The position numbers were made by a program, and so were the translations under genes. 64,000 nucleotides of DNA, taken from positions 1 to 64,000 of the forward strand of contig JASLGM010000020.1 in NCBI GenBank assembly GCA_030150045.1. Direction: 5' to 3'. Numbering within the stretch: position 1 is the first letter of the stretch; every line of letters starts with the position of its first letter. The notes under the pieces were generated by a model, which was given only the letters and a program-made list of their open reading frames with translations, ran no database searches and was not told the DNA's origin. The stretch is from Taishania sp. GTDB lineage: Bacteria > Bacteroidota > Bacteroidia > Flavobacteriales_D > Crocinitomicaceae. Below are positions 1 to 10,236 of this stretch, in pieces.

Positions 1-53
1 CCCAGGACCCATACATTAAAAGTGTATTGCTCTACCAGCTGAGCTACGGAATC
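1..53 (-). tRNA. tRNA-Lys (TTT), 3' part cut off by the window edge
   Basis: On the minus strand the gene starts at 53 with acceptor strand GATTCCG, then TA, the D arm and an anticodon loop CTTTTAA, giving anticodon TTT (Lys). The variable region and the start of the T arm are present; the rest lies outside the window. A perfect promoter lies upstream at 94-123. Confidence 0.93.
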
Positions 54-93
54 TTGTTATTTCAACTGCATTGCTGTAAAAGCGTTGCGGGTG

Positions 94-123
94 CAAAGAT
101 AGGCACTTTATTTAAATTGACAA
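94..123 (-). promoter_or_regulatory. Bacteroidota-type promoter of tRNA-Lys
   Basis: On the minus strand, TTG (121-123), a 19-nt spacer and TATCTTTG (94-101) match the Bacteroidota consensus TTG-N19-TAnnTTTG. Transcription would begin about 35-40 nt before the mature tRNA 5' end. Confidence 0.75.
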
Positions 124-257
124 GCGGAAAATGAAAAAAAAATGAACTTAATATAAATTAATTGTTTGCTTCGCGCTCTAAACACTACTATATATAAAAG
201 GGAATCAAGATATTAAACACCATTTCTACACTCCTGTTTTTTTTTGAATATTCTTGT

Positions 258-265
258 TATTTTTG
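258..265 (+). promoter_or_regulatory. -7 box directly in front of aroK
   Basis: TATTTTTG fits TAnnTTTG and ends only 4 nt before the aroK ATG, so the transcript would begin at or next to the start codon. There is no good TTG at the -33 position (only CTG at 234-236). Confidence 0.5.
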
Positions 266-269
266 CAGA

Positions 270-782
270 ATGAACATTATTCTTGTTGGTTTTATGGGGT
301 CTGGAAAGTCAAGTCTTGGAAAGGGTTTGGCAAAGAAATTACACTTCCCTTTTATTGATTCGGACAAAGAAATAGAACGCCAAGAGGAAAAAAGTATTCC
401 TGAATTGTTTACAGATAAAGGAGAAGATTATTTCAGATTATTAGAAAAACAATTTGTCCAATCGCTTTCCACCGATAAAAACCAAATAATTGCTGTGGGC
501 GGAGGCCTTCCCTGCTTTGGTGAAAACATGTCAAATTTAAAGAAAAAAGGTGTTGTGATTTACTTACAACGTCCAACTGGAGAATTGGTCAATCGTTTAA
601 CGTTTTCAAAAAATCCGCGACCATTATTGATTGGAAAGTCGCAAGAAGAGCTTTTCCAATATGTGAAAAATACTCTTGAAGAAAGGGAATTATATTATTT
701 ACAAGCTCATTATGTTGTAGACCGATCTGTGGGAACAGTCAATAAACTATATGATTTTATTCAAACTCATCTTTTGAAATAA
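270..782 (+). CDS. aroK: Shikimate kinase
   Basis: Phosphorylates shikimate to shikimate 3-phosphate with ATP in the chorismate (aromatic amino acid) pathway; cytoplasmic. The 170-residue length is normal for the family. The P-loop GFMGSGKS is at residues 7-14, the substrate-binding DSD at 30-32, an arginine at about 56 in DYFR, and the GGG substrate loop at 77-79. A RPLL segment near residue 118 fits the lid. The start is set by the P-loop position and by a -7 promoter box ending 4 nt upstream, which suggests a leaderless transcript. The 3' end overlaps the convergent membrane-protein gene by 26 nt. Confidence 0.95.
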   Translation: MNIILVGFMGSGKSSLGKGLAKKLHFPFIDSDKEIERQEEKSIPELFTDKGEDYFRLLEKQFVQSLSTDKNQIIAVGGGLPCFGENMSNLKKKGVVIYLQRPTGELVNRLTFSKNPRPLLIGKSQEELFQYVKNTLEERELYYLQAHYVVDRSVGTVNKLYDFIQTHLLK

Positions 783-1338
783 AGTCTGACTTTGGAGGAA
801 ATGTTTTATTAAAAACAAAATGCTGTATGAGCGTTATCACCAAAATAAATGCTAAGGATACTTTATCAAAAGTAGTTGTATCTTCAATAAAGTAAGTTCC
901 TCCAAGTAAACTTAACATCATCGCTAAGTAAATGACCCCTAAGCCTAACGTTACATAAACATAAGCTTTAATGCCCCGCCATAAAAGAATTAATCCAGCA
1001 AGGAATACTATCCACAACAGACTACTATACAAAGAAAAATCGATGAGTTTATCATAGAATTCTGTTTCTGAAAACCCCAATTCCAATCCTCTTAGTTGAA
1101 CAATTGCTGCAACATCGACGTGTTTATGTTGCTTTAGAATTTCTGGAAATTTCAAGATGAAATAACTAATCAAATGCCAAATCAAAGCACAAGTAGCTAA
1201 AAATGAGCACAAATGATAATTGAGTCGAACAAACCAATGTGGTTTTTGTTTCCCCCAAATGGTATGCTGTAGACGCGAGAATACATTACGCGCCATTGCT
1301 TCTTCCATCTCTAGAGTATGTCTATTTCCCTGATCCAT
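757..1338 (-). CDS. Hypothetical integral membrane protein (193 aa)
   Basis: I do not recognise a family. After a basic, Trp-rich N-terminal stretch there are about four hydrophobic segments (near residues 45-65, 105-120, 125-145 and 158-175), so it is probably an inner-membrane protein with its charged C-terminal tail (SKDEFE) in the cytoplasm. An upstream GTG at 1344 would add two residues, but it lies inside a TATTTTTG promoter box (1344-1351); the ATG at 1338, 5 nt after that box, is the better start. The gene is convergent with aroK and overlaps its end by 26 nt. No function is proposed. Confidence 0.75.
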   Translation of the reverse strand: MDQGNRHTLEMEEAMARNVFSRLQHTIWGKQKPHWFVRLNYHLCSFLATCALIWHLISYFILKFPEILKQHKHVDVAAIVQLRGLELGFSETEFYDKLIDFSLYSSLLWIVFLAGLILLWRGIKAYVYVTLGLGVIYLAMMLSLLGGTYFIEDTTTFDKVSLAFILVITLIQHFVFNKTFPPKSDFISKDEFE

Positions 1339-1343
1339 GAACA

Positions 1344-1351
1344 CAAAAATA
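1344..1351 (-). promoter_or_regulatory. -7 box in front of the 193-aa membrane protein
   Basis: TATTTTTG on the minus strand, ending 5 nt before the ATG at 1338. The position suggests a leaderless transcript and decides between the GTG (1344) and ATG (1338) starts. No -33 TTG is visible. Confidence 0.45.
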
Positions 1352-1578
1352 AAGGAAGTTTTATTGCATGATCCTTTTTAATAAAAAGAAATAGGTGAAA
1401 ATTTCATTCATTTGAATCCATCTTGAAAAAAATTAACAATCCACACCTGTAAATCAGGTTATTAAGTGCGCTATCACTATGTTTTAACATTCATTAACAT
1501 TTGAAAGGTGATAAGAGTAAAAATAACAACATATTTATCACTTTCTTTAACCCTGCAAACCTCATTTGTACTACAATT

Positions 1579-4500
1579 ATGACTAATTTTTACAAGATAA
1601 TTTTCTTCTTGTTTGTGCTATTACTACAATCGAAACTTATTGCTCAACACACAGAAATTCAAAGTTCATTTTCGAATAATTTAACGGCTTGTTTAAATGA
1701 AACACAGTATTCTGTTTCCATCAACAACGTTTCTCCGTATAGTTTTTTTGATTCTAGGGTTAAGATTATTCTACCACAAGGGATTACTTATGTAGCAGGT
1801 TCAGTAGGGGGAGCAACAGAAGCGGGACGAAATGGTGACACGTTATTTTTTGACATGCCTGGATTGAGTAGTTTAACGAATACGACTGTATCTATCCGCC
1901 TCTCTGCAATGTGCATGGAAAGTTATATTGCAAAGAAAAATATTTTCTTATTAGATTACAATGGAAGAAATGCACAAGGAGCGTTAATTCATAATGTTGT
2001 ACGCCACGAAAGTAATCTATACACCATAAACGCACCTGATTTATCATTAGTTTCTATGTCCAATCAATCCATTTCAGGTAACATAGGCGACGTATTTACA
2101 AGATGCATACGCATCACTAATGGAGGTAGTGGTTCTTTATCGACTTTCACCTTAAAACACCTTCACGGATCGGGCTTAGAAGTTCAATCTGCTGACAAAG
2201 GAACCCTAACAGTTCTACCAACAGGAACTACACATACATTTACAGCTGCCGACTTCGCGAATGTAGGGAATGGAAATACAACACTTGATCCTGGAGAATC
2301 CATAGTAATTTGCGAAACCATTTTGATTAACAGCTGTTCCAATGCGCAATCAAACTACAAATATAGTTGGGGATGTAACGATGAAATTTGTCAAGAACTA
2401 TCAGATGCAGCAAACGTTGTCTTTGATGCGGAAACTCCTCATCTTCGTTTCACTCCTTGGGCAAGTTTCACAAACAATGCTACAAATGGACTTGGAGCGA
2501 ACTGTTATGGGAACAATACGAGTGGTGATTTCCCTTCTTCATTAACCATTACAAATGATGGGCAAGGAAAAGCCATAAATACATTAATAAAAGTTGGTGG
2601 ATCGTATACTGGTAATAATTCACTGGTTATCACAGACTATTTTAGTTCAATCAACATTGCATCTTTAACTATAGAAATTAATGGTGGAGGTCCACAAGCT
2701 TTGATTCCATCTAGAACCTATAATGGTCAGTCCAAAAGCTGCCTTCCCGCTAATCCTAAAAATGGATTCGAATATGTTATCCCTGAAATCAATCCCAACG
2801 ATGTCATTGTCATAAGATGGAATCATTTCACTTGCTGTTCGGACAATTGCGACAATGGAAACCGTCGTCATTTATTGCATTGGAGATACGAAGGAAATTA
2901 CGAAAACAATTGTGGTGACAGCTATCCAGTTCCACTTTCAGGTGCATTACCCTCAACAGGAGGCACCTTCTATTATCGAAACCAAATGACACCCGATGTT
3001 GTTCCGGGTACGATGATTAATAACGAAACAGCTCGTGTAACCTTCATGGCTGTCAATTCGGAATTTCCACTCCCTCGAAACAGCAGCGATGAATTTAAGT
3101 ATCGAGTTACACTGCCTGATGCTTGTCTGAATGTGAATACAAACTCTTTGATTGTAAAGAATCATTTAGGTGTAATTCAAAATCCAACATATACCTCATC
3201 TGTAGATGGAAACATTGTCGAATTTATCTTCCCTTCAATTACTATGGGGAATCAATGGACAATTACTTTTGATGTCACCTTAGATTGTGCAAGTTGTATT
3301 ACTCAAGGCTCAAAAACACTATCATTTGAAACATTATATCGCCCAAGTGACCAATGTAACTGTTGGCAACGTATGGGATGCACATCTGCACGTATAGATG
3401 CTCTTTGCCCTCCTCTTTGTGAAGGAGCTAACTTAGTTAGTTCTAATCTTCGACGTATCAACCTTGGTCTGCCAGATAATGACAACAATGGATTACCAGA
3501 TGCAGGACCTCATAACATGAATTTAGTGAGAACTGATCGAGTGATGCATGGTGACACCTTAGAGATTACCAGTTCTAGTGCAGTTTACAACCCTAACAAT
3601 CTTAATTTCGTTTCTGCTGTACAAACAAACGAAATTGTTACTTACGGTAACCGTATGTCGTATAGCTTTAGCACCGTTCGCATTTATCAAGCTGCAACAA
3701 ACTCGTATTTTACTAGTGGTAGAGAAAATTTAAACACAAACGTCAATCTTGCTGGAGGAATCACAAAATGGACCAATGCATTCAACATTCAAAACATTAA
3801 CTCACTCAACCTACCAGCTTCCACAAGTTTATCAAGTGGAGATTCTATTTTCATAAATTCTTACTATGTAAACAATGTAAATCTAGGAGGGGATATTGTG
3901 ACAGTTAACACAAAGACTCAAGTAAAATTGTCCACCAATATTACACCTGCCTCCGCAGCTCCAGCAGACCTATTAGGGTGCAACACAATAAATAGAGAGT
4001 TTTCATTGATAGGTTGGTACTATACGAATTATGGCCCAAATGTTATAGAGACACAAAATTGTGATGAAATAACTTTACAACAAAGCTACTATTTAAGTAT
4101 CGGCCCTTGTTGTAACAATTACAATGGTGGAAACTTATTTCCATATGAATACCGCCATTGGTCTTCTCCGGCAAACATGTTTGTGGAGTTACCAGACGAT
4201 TATGAATATATCAGCGCAAGCTTCAGTTTTTCATCAACCGCAGGAACACTAACTTCAAGAGGTATTATTATCCCTTCAATAACTCCAGTCTCAGTGACAG
4301 GTCGTATCTATGAGTTTGATCTATCCGGTTATTTTGGTCCTGCAGGAAGTGGAGCGGCTATCACCTATGGTGACGATGGGTTTAGCGGTACAATTTATGT
4401 GCGTGTACGCCCAACTTGTGCCGTAGAAAACACAACAAAAAACACCAGATACCGTTGGGCTTACAATCCAGTTGCTCAAATCAATCCAAATGAATATGAA

Positions 4501-7500
4501 CTTACAGGATGGCTATCTACAGACCCTGTAACCTACAACGGTCCTATCCTAACCATGCAATCGAACATCTTGTATGTAAATTCACAGACAGGTCAAGAAA
4601 CTTGGGATTTATTTTTTCAAAATACTTCTTTCGAATCTAACGTAAACAACTTTTGGATTGCAGCTCCTTCAAATGCAGCGATTACAGGAGACAGCTTATT
4701 AAATCTAGCCACCAACACTTGGTATTTCCCAAATGCGAACGGCATATTTGATGTACAAGATATTCCAGCAAGTAGCTCAGTAACGTATCGATTATTCACA
4801 ACCATTTCTAGCTGTACTCCGGCAAACATTAATGTGTATAGTGGATGGGGATGCTCGGGTACACCAGCTATCGTTTCGGATTACCAATGTACTCCTTTGA
4901 GTTTAACCTTACGAATTGAACCACTAACTCCTTCCTTCGAATCTCAAGTCACTATTCCTTCAATTGTTAACGCAGAGCTTTGTGAAGAAGTTGATGTGGA
5001 AGTTCTTATCCGTAACTATCAATTGGGATATGGTTTTGATTTAAAAGCAGATATTATTCTACCGTATGGAATGGACATTATTCCAGGCAGTTCAATCCTT
5101 CATTACTTAGGTCAAACAACTACAATTAGTGATCCTTTACTTGTTTCGGGAACAACATTCCAATGGGACTTCACCTCTTCACCTACCTTTGCAAATGGAT
5201 TAGTAGGGATTGTTGATGGGACTAACAACTTTTACAAAATAACATTCAAAGTTAAAACCATGTGTGGTTACAACTCTGGTCAACGTGTATTTGCACGAGG
5301 CAAAGGAAATTCATTTTGTGGTTCCTTTCATCAATCAGAACTAAACTATTCGCCTCCAATTTTTGTAAATAGCATGACTTCACCTTATGAAACAAAAATC
5401 AGAATAGGAATTGATTTCATTACCCCTTGTGGTCCTGACAACAACACGCAGATATCTGTGAAAAACAACGGTCCAAATGCATTTGGTAACGCAGACTCCT
5501 TAACCTATGTTCTCCCTGCTGGTTTAACCTATATGCCCAATTCATTTTCTTCCATTCACAATGCGAACATTACACAAACGGAACCACGCATTTACTCAAG
5601 TGGTACTCAAACGATGCTTGTTTGGCCTTTGCAACCAGGCGTTGCAATGAATGATTCAATGAAATTCTTAGTGAATCTACTACCTACTCCAGCAGATATC
5701 CCTTGTGAGATTACAGAGCTCAGAGCGTTTACAAATGTTTTCTTAACAGCTAGCTGTGCAATTGACGGTAACGTGTGTGAAGCAGGATTAATTACTGGAG
5801 AACAATCTAAATCTATTTATGTTTACAAAACATTTTTTAGAAGTATATCCTCTACTTCGAACGTTCATTTGAATACTAATGGTACAGAGTCCGTAACAGG
5901 TTCTGTTCGTTTTGAGAACTTAGGTGCTCCATTAAGTAGTAATTATCCTATTATTTACCAAATCATCAATGATATCGACGGAAACGGAAATGACGACCTC
6001 ACCGATCCAATTATTAAATCGGATACTTTATTTGTAAATGTTGATGCTGGAGGGTTCTTTAATGTTGACTTCTCTGTTTTAACCCCAAATTTCTGTGGAG
6101 GTTTTGTCCGTTTCTTTAATGCTGACAACCCTTGTTTTTGTAATACCCAAGTTGTTCAATTGACACCTACATATAGTGCCGAAAACTTCCGAATCATAAC
6201 ATGTGACAATGAAGATACCCAATTGTCTTATAACGACATTGGAGGTTACACTTACAACTGGACATCCACTCAATTTTTAAATAACATCACAAATGCTCAA
6301 GCCTTGTTCAACCACAATCAGGTTGTCACTTCTCCGATTGACTTTACTTACATACGTACAATAAACAAAGGTCTTTGTGCTCATAAAGACACGTCTTATG
6401 TTCGCGTTATGCCGCACCCTTCTACTCGAATAACCATTTCTGACACAACTGTTTGCCAAGAATCAGGCCCTTTTGTGGTTCCTTTCGAAAATGTATTAAC
6501 CGCTTATGATCAAATATTAACATTTATGGTTAATGGACAAACTCAAACGCGTACATTCAGAGACAATGCACTCTTTACATTTGACACAGATACAATAGGG
6601 CAATATCATATAGTACTTGTTAAAATTGAAGGTGTTGACAGCTTACTTCCATGTACGACCATTTTAAATCAAGAAATAACAGTTCATGTCAATCCTTTAC
6701 CAACTGCTACCTCGTTCGGAGATACAACAATATGTAAAGACACCGATTTTGTATATCTAACCTTAGAAGGAGGTAATGCAACTGAAGAATATACATTTGA
6801 TTATTTACTTGACGGAACCCCTGCGCAAGGAACAACTACTAATGGTCAATTACAAATCTTAATTCCAACATTAGCTGTCGGCACCGTAGAAATTCAAACA
6901 TTACAAATTACAGAAGCAAGTGTTGCTGCCTGCAGTACTACACCTACACTACGTAATCTATTTGTCGTACTTCCGCTTCCATCAGCTCAAGTACAATCAG
7001 ATACAATTGTCTGTGAAGGCGATCCAAGCGTAGCCGTTACTTTTTCCGGGAGTGCATCTAGTGTAAATGACTACACCTTCTTTTATGAATTAAATGGGAT
7101 TCCTCAACAAGGTACAGGTCACCCACTTTTTGAAACATTCCAATCAACAAGCACTCCTGGAGACTATACATTTAATCTATTACGTGTAAAAGATCATACG
7201 GTTCAAGAATGTACAACTATTTTAGACACAAGTATCGTTATAAAAGTCAACCCTTTACCAACAGCTCAACTTATTGGAGATACAAGTGTATGTCATTTTG
7301 CGAATGAACCAGAAGTAACTTTTGTTGGAGCAAATGGAACAGCTCCTTATACATTTACCTATACAATTGATGGAATCGAACATACAGCCGTTGCTCTTGT
7401 TGACTCCGTACGGATTCCTATTCAAACAGCTCAAGTAGGCACTGTTAGTATTGAATTAACAAAGGTAACAGACAGTAGTCCTACTCATTGTTTCACCTCC

Positions 7501-9483
7501 TACACATCTCAAACAGTTGAAGTAATCATTCTTCCAAATCCAATAGCTCATTTAGAAATGGATTCAATTGTTTGCCAAAACAGCAATGATCAAACTGTTA
7601 CGTTTACAGGAAGTAATGCAACTCCTAATTATACATTTACATACACATTAAATAATGGTCCTACTCAAACAGTAACCTCTATTGGAAACGAGGCAACAAT
7701 TATTATCCCAACATCCGTTGTCGGAAACTTTGATGTTCGATTAACACAAATTCAGGAAGCAAGTATTCGAACGTGTACGTCAACCTTAGACACTACAATT
7801 CGTATTGAAGTACTTCCATTACCTGAGGTACAAATGAGCGGTACGTCAACTGTTTGTCAATTAGCAATAGCACCAGAAATTTCATTTACTCCAAGTAATT
7901 CTACTGCTCCATATTGGATTTTTTATACGCTAAATGGGCAAAACGACAGTATTGAAGTACAAAACATCAGTTCTACCATTGCTCATCCAACGGATGAGGT
8001 GGGAGATTTCGACTATCAATTAATTGGAATCAAAGACGGAAGCGTACGTGAATGCTATAAAGCTTTCAATGATCAAATTCGCATTACTGTACGCGACTTA
8101 CCTAAAGCCACAATAAACCAAGATACCGCAATTTGTAGAAACGCAGGAGATATAATCGTTAACTTCAATGGTTCGTTTACCACAGCTCCTTACACATTCG
8201 ATTTCAATGTTAATGGAACCCTACAAACTATTACAAGTATTGTCGATTTAGCAGAATACACTCAATCATCTGCCCTTGCAGGAGAGTTTGTGTACCAACT
8301 AACTCGTGTTACGGATGCTTCTCCTCAAGCATGTGCTCGTGAATTAGATACGGTAATTACCATTACGATTAATGAATTACCAATAGCAAATATAGGTAGT
8401 GATGCCATTATCTGTTTAAATGAAGACCCTGCCCCTATTACTTTTGTTGGGGAGTTAGGAACACCAGACTACACCTTCCATTACTCTATTATTGAAACTA
8501 ATGAAGTTTTATCAGTGAGAAGCATCAATGGTTTATCTGCAACTGTACCTTCTATCAACAACCAAGTCGGAACATTTACTTACCACTTAACTGGTGTAAC
8601 TGACGCAAGTTCGACCCGTTGTTTTAACACATTAAATCAAGTCGTAATCATTGAAGTAAAAGGCTTACCTAGTGGAGAAATTAGTTCCTTTGGTTCCATT
8701 TGCCAAGACGACAGTCCTCAGGAAATGATTTTCACTGGTCACAACGGAGGAAGCCCATATACATTTGAATACAATATAAATGGCAACGCATTTTCCATCG
8801 AAACGATCGCTCCTGATTCTGTTGTAACACTTATTCACCCAAGTGATGTACCAGGAACTTTCTTGTATCATTTAACCCGAATTACAGAGGCTGATTTTGG
8901 TTGTTCAAAAGAGCTCAATGGTATTGCTTACGCCGTTATTCATCCAAAACCTATCCCTCATTTCTCATTTACACCAACAAAATTAAAAACTTCAGAAAGT
9001 ACAGCTTACTTCCATAATGAAACTTTATTAGGCGAGAGTTATCAATGGTACTTTACTGAAAATGACAGTTCAAGTTTAATGAATCCTCATTTCGTTTTTG
9101 ATGTAGAAGGAAGAAATTATGTAGAAGTCTTACTTGTTGCAACAAGTATGCATGGATGTGTGGATAGTATCCTTCAAGTAATTACCATTCAACGTGAACC
9201 TTTGGTGTACCTTCCAAACACCTTCACACCAAATGGAGACGGTTTAAATGAAATCTTCGCACCGATAATAAATGAAGGGATTGAACTACAAGATTTTGAA
9301 TTCACGATCTACAATCGCTGGGGAGAACTTGTTTTCAGAACAGTCGATTTATTTGAAGGATGGAATGGTACTTACAAAGGAAATATTGTTCCTGATGGAG
9401 TATATTCTTACATTGTAAACATTAAACACATAGGATCTAGTGTTCGTGAGAAGTTTACTGGACACATCAATGTCTTAAAATAA
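1579..9483 (+). CDS. Giant T9SS type B surface protein with nine tandem repeats
   Basis: A 2634-residue exported protein, probably a surface adhesin. The reading frame is open from 1501, but the ATG at 1579 starts a typical signal peptide (MTNFYKIIFFLFVLLLQSKLIA, then Q). Residues to about 1600 are Cys- and Asn-rich beta-type sequence resembling DUF11-like conserved repeat domains. From nt ~6440 to ~8955 there are nine repeats of about 85-95 residues, each with a D-T-x-x-C start, a central PYTF-type strand and a Cys before the final ITV-x-PLP motif. A PKD-like domain follows, and then a gliding-motility-type C-terminal domain (LPNTFTPNGDGLNE, YNRWGELVF, W-x-G, DGVYSY), the type B sorting signal of T9SS. 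No enzyme motif is seen. Cell-surface adhesion is inferred from architecture only. Confidence 0.9.
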   Translation: MTNFYKIIFFLFVLLLQSKLIAQHTEIQSSFSNNLTACLNETQYSVSINNVSPYSFFDSRVKIILPQGITYVAGSVGGATEAGRNGDTLFFDMPGLSSLTNTTVSIRLSAMCMESYIAKKNIFLLDYNGRNAQGALIHNVVRHESNLYTINAPDLSLVSMSNQSISGNIGDVFTRCIRITNGGSGSLSTFTLKHLHGSGLEVQSADKGTLTVLPTGTTHTFTAADFANVGNGNTTLDPGESIVICETILINSCSNAQSNYKYSWGCNDEICQELSDAANVVFDAETPHLRFTPWASFTNNATNGLGANCYGNNTSGDFPSSLTITNDGQGKAINTLIKVGGSYTGNNSLVITDYFSSINIASLTIEINGGGPQALIPSRTYNGQSKSCLPANPKNGFEYVIPEINPNDVIVIRWNHFTCCSDNCDNGNRRHLLHWRYEGNYENNCGDSYPVPLSGALPSTGGTFYYRNQMTPDVVPGTMINNETARVTFMAVNSEFPLPRNSSDEFKYRVTLPDACLNVNTNSLIVKNHLGVIQNPTYTSSVDGNIVEFIFPSITMGNQWTITFDVTLDCASCITQGSKTLSFETLYRPSDQCNCWQRMGCTSARIDALCPPLCEGANLVSSNLRRINLGLPDNDNNGLPDAGPHNMNLVRTDRVMHGDTLEITSSSAVYNPNNLNFVSAVQTNEIVTYGNRMSYSFSTVRIYQAATNSYFTSGRENLNTNVNLAGGITKWTNAFNIQNINSLNLPASTSLSSGDSIFINSYYVNNVNLGGDIVTVNTKTQVKLSTNITPASAAPADLLGCNTINREFSLIGWYYTNYGPNVIETQNCDEITLQQSYYLSIGPCCNNYNGGNLFPYEYRHWSSPANMFVELPDDYEYISASFSFSSTAGTLTSRGIIIPSITPVSVTGRIYEFDLSGYFGPAGSGAAITYGDDGFSGTIYVRVRPTCAVENTTKNTRYRWAYNPVAQINPNEYELTGWLSTDPVTYNGPILTMQSNILYVNSQTGQETWDLFFQNTSFESNVNNFWIAAPSNAAITGDSLLNLATNTWYFPNANGIFDVQDIPASSSVTYRLFTTISSCTPANINVYSGWGCSGTPAIVSDYQCTPLSLTLRIEPLTPSFESQVTIPSIVNAELCEEVDVEVLIRNYQLGYGFDLKADIILPYGMDIIPGSSILHYLGQTTTISDPLLVSGTTFQWDFTSSPTFANGLVGIVDGTNNFYKITFKVKTMCGYNSGQRVFARGKGNSFCGSFHQSELNYSPPIFVNSMTSPYETKIRIGIDFITPCGPDNNTQISVKNNGPNAFGNADSLTYVLPAGLTYMPNSFSSIHNANITQTEPRIYSSGTQTMLVWPLQPGVAMNDSMKFLVNLLPTPADIPCEITELRAFTNVFLTASCAIDGNVCEAGLITGEQSKSIYVYKTFFRSISSTSNVHLNTNGTESVTGSVRFENLGAPLSSNYPIIYQIINDIDGNGNDDLTDPIIKSDTLFVNVDAGGFFNVDFSVLTPNFCGGFVRFFNADNPCFCNTQVVQLTPTYSAENFRIITCDNEDTQLSYNDIGGYTYNWTSTQFLNNITNAQALFNHNQVVTSPIDFTYIRTINKGLCAHKDTSYVRVMPHPSTRITISDTTVCQESGPFVVPFENVLTAYDQILTFMVNGQTQTRTFRDNALFTFDTDTIGQYHIVLVKIEGVDSLLPCTTILNQEITVHVNPLPTATSFGDTTICKDTDFVYLTLEGGNATEEYTFDYLLDGTPAQGTTTNGQLQILIPTLAVGTVEIQTLQITEASVAACSTTPTLRNLFVVLPLPSAQVQSDTIVCEGDPSVAVTFSGSASSVNDYTFFYELNGIPQQGTGHPLFETFQSTSTPGDYTFNLLRVKDHTVQECTTILDTSIVIKVNPLPTAQLIGDTSVCHFANEPEVTFVGANGTAPYTFTYTIDGIEHTAVALVDSVRIPIQTAQVGTVSIELTKVTDSSPTHCFTSYTSQTVEVIILPNPIAHLEMDSIVCQNSNDQTVTFTGSNATPNYTFTYTLNNGPTQTVTSIGNEATIIIPTSVVGNFDVRLTQIQEASIRTCTSTLDTTIRIEVLPLPEVQMSGTSTVCQLAIAPEISFTPSNSTAPYWIFYTLNGQNDSIEVQNISSTIAHPTDEVGDFDYQLIGIKDGSVRECYKAFNDQIRITVRDLPKATINQDTAICRNAGDIIVNFNGSFTTAPYTFDFNVNGTLQTITSIVDLAEYTQSSALAGEFVYQLTRVTDASPQACARELDTVITITINELPIANIGSDAIICLNEDPAPITFVGELGTPDYTFHYSIIETNEVLSVRSINGLSATVPSINNQVGTFTYHLTGVTDASSTRCFNTLNQVVIIEVKGLPSGEISSFGSICQDDSPQEMIFTGHNGGSPYTFEYNINGNAFSIETIAPDSVVTLIHPSDVPGTFLYHLTRITEADFGCSKELNGIAYAVIHPKPIPHFSFTPTKLKTSESTAYFHNETLLGESYQWYFTENDSSSLMNPHFVFDVEGRNYVEVLLVATSMHGCVDSILQVITIQREPLVYLPNTFTPNGDGLNEIFAPIINEGIELQDFEFTIYNRWGELVFRTVDLFEGWNGTYKGNIVPDGVYSYIVNIKHIGSSVREKFTGHINVLK
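6440..8955 (+). repeat. Nine tandem ~85-95 codon repeats inside the giant surface protein
   Basis: The units are recognisable by recurring C-x(n)-VTF-x-G, then PYTF-Y-x-x-NG, then x-C-x(n)-ITV-x-PLP. Each carries two cysteines, probably a disulfide in the exported protein. They are clearly related but diverged, so this is an old expansion and not a recent duplication. The first unit (TVCQESGP) and the last (SICQDDSP) are the most divergent. Confidence 0.8.
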
Positions 9484-9524
9484 AGAAATCGAAGAGATAA
9501 CAAGATTCTTTTATTTTTGTCCTT

Positions 9525-10184
9525 ATGGAACACAGTAAAGAATTGGAAATTTATCTAAGAGAAACAAAACATCTCGATTATTCTGGGGACGAATTACAAG
9601 CTTTTATTGCTCCTATTCGTTCCCTTTCTACTCCGTTAGAAAAAGCTATTGCACTTTACCATCTCGTTCGAGATGGATTTTTATATGATCCTTATCATTT
9701 AGATTTACGCTCAGACGCTCTTACAACACAACAGATTCTCAAAAAGAAAAGAGCCTGGTGCGTTGAAAAATCAATTATTATGGCTGCTGGTGCTAGAGCA
9801 CTTGGTATTCCTAGTAAACTAGGATATGCAATAGTCACTAACCACCTAGGAGACGACAAGCTTGAGCTTTATCTTAAACGAAAAGAAATCGTTTTTCATG
9901 GTTATACTTCATTATTTCTTGAAAATAAATGGGTAATCTGTACCCCAGCTTTTGACAAAAGAGTCTGTCGATTAAATGGTGTCCCCCCTTTAGAATGGGA
10001 TGGTCGAAAGGACTCCCTTTTTCAAGCCTTTAGTGGGGAAAATCAATTTATGGAATACATTCATGAATATGGCGTTTTCTCAGATGTTCCAGTTGCGTTA
10101 ATGCAAAATGAAATGAAAAAGTATTATCCGCATCTATTTGAGGAGCAATATGACTCGAAAGCATTCTCCTTTTTCTACGATTAA
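9525..10184 (+). CDS. Transglutaminase-like (papain-fold) protein
   Basis: A 219-residue protein without signal peptide, hence cytoplasmic. It fits the bacterial transglutaminase-like superfamily: catalytic-type Cys in AWCVEKS (about residue 82), His in FHGYTSLF (about 125) and an acidic residue in TPAFDK (about 143). Such proteins are often proteases or amidases; the substrate here cannot be told. The -7 box TATTTTTG at 9512-9519 ends 5 nt before the ATG, so the gene probably has its own leaderless transcript, although it lies just 41 nt after the giant surface-protein gene. Confidence 0.75.
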   Translation: MEHSKELEIYLRETKHLDYSGDELQAFIAPIRSLSTPLEKAIALYHLVRDGFLYDPYHLDLRSDALTTQQILKKKRAWCVEKSIIMAAGARALGIPSKLGYAIVTNHLGDDKLELYLKRKEIVFHGYTSLFLENKWVICTPAFDKRVCRLNGVPPLEWDGRKDSLFQAFSGENQFMEYIHEYGVFSDVPVALMQNEMKKYYPHLFEEQYDSKAFSFFYD

Positions 10185-10236
10185 TACAAATTAATCCTAT
10201 TTTTATAAATTCATAAATCAAAAAATATATTCAAGC

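Noticed and set aside
1446..1461. Small palindrome ACCTG-TAAAT-CAGGT upstream of the giant surface-protein gene as an operator
   Set aside because: A 5-bp stem in AT-rich DNA is expected by chance, and no regulator gene or second copy was seen.
2342..2545. Short frames on both strands inside the giant surface-protein gene and other long genes
   Set aside because: They are out-of-frame shadows of clearly real coding sequence, with no family matches of their own.
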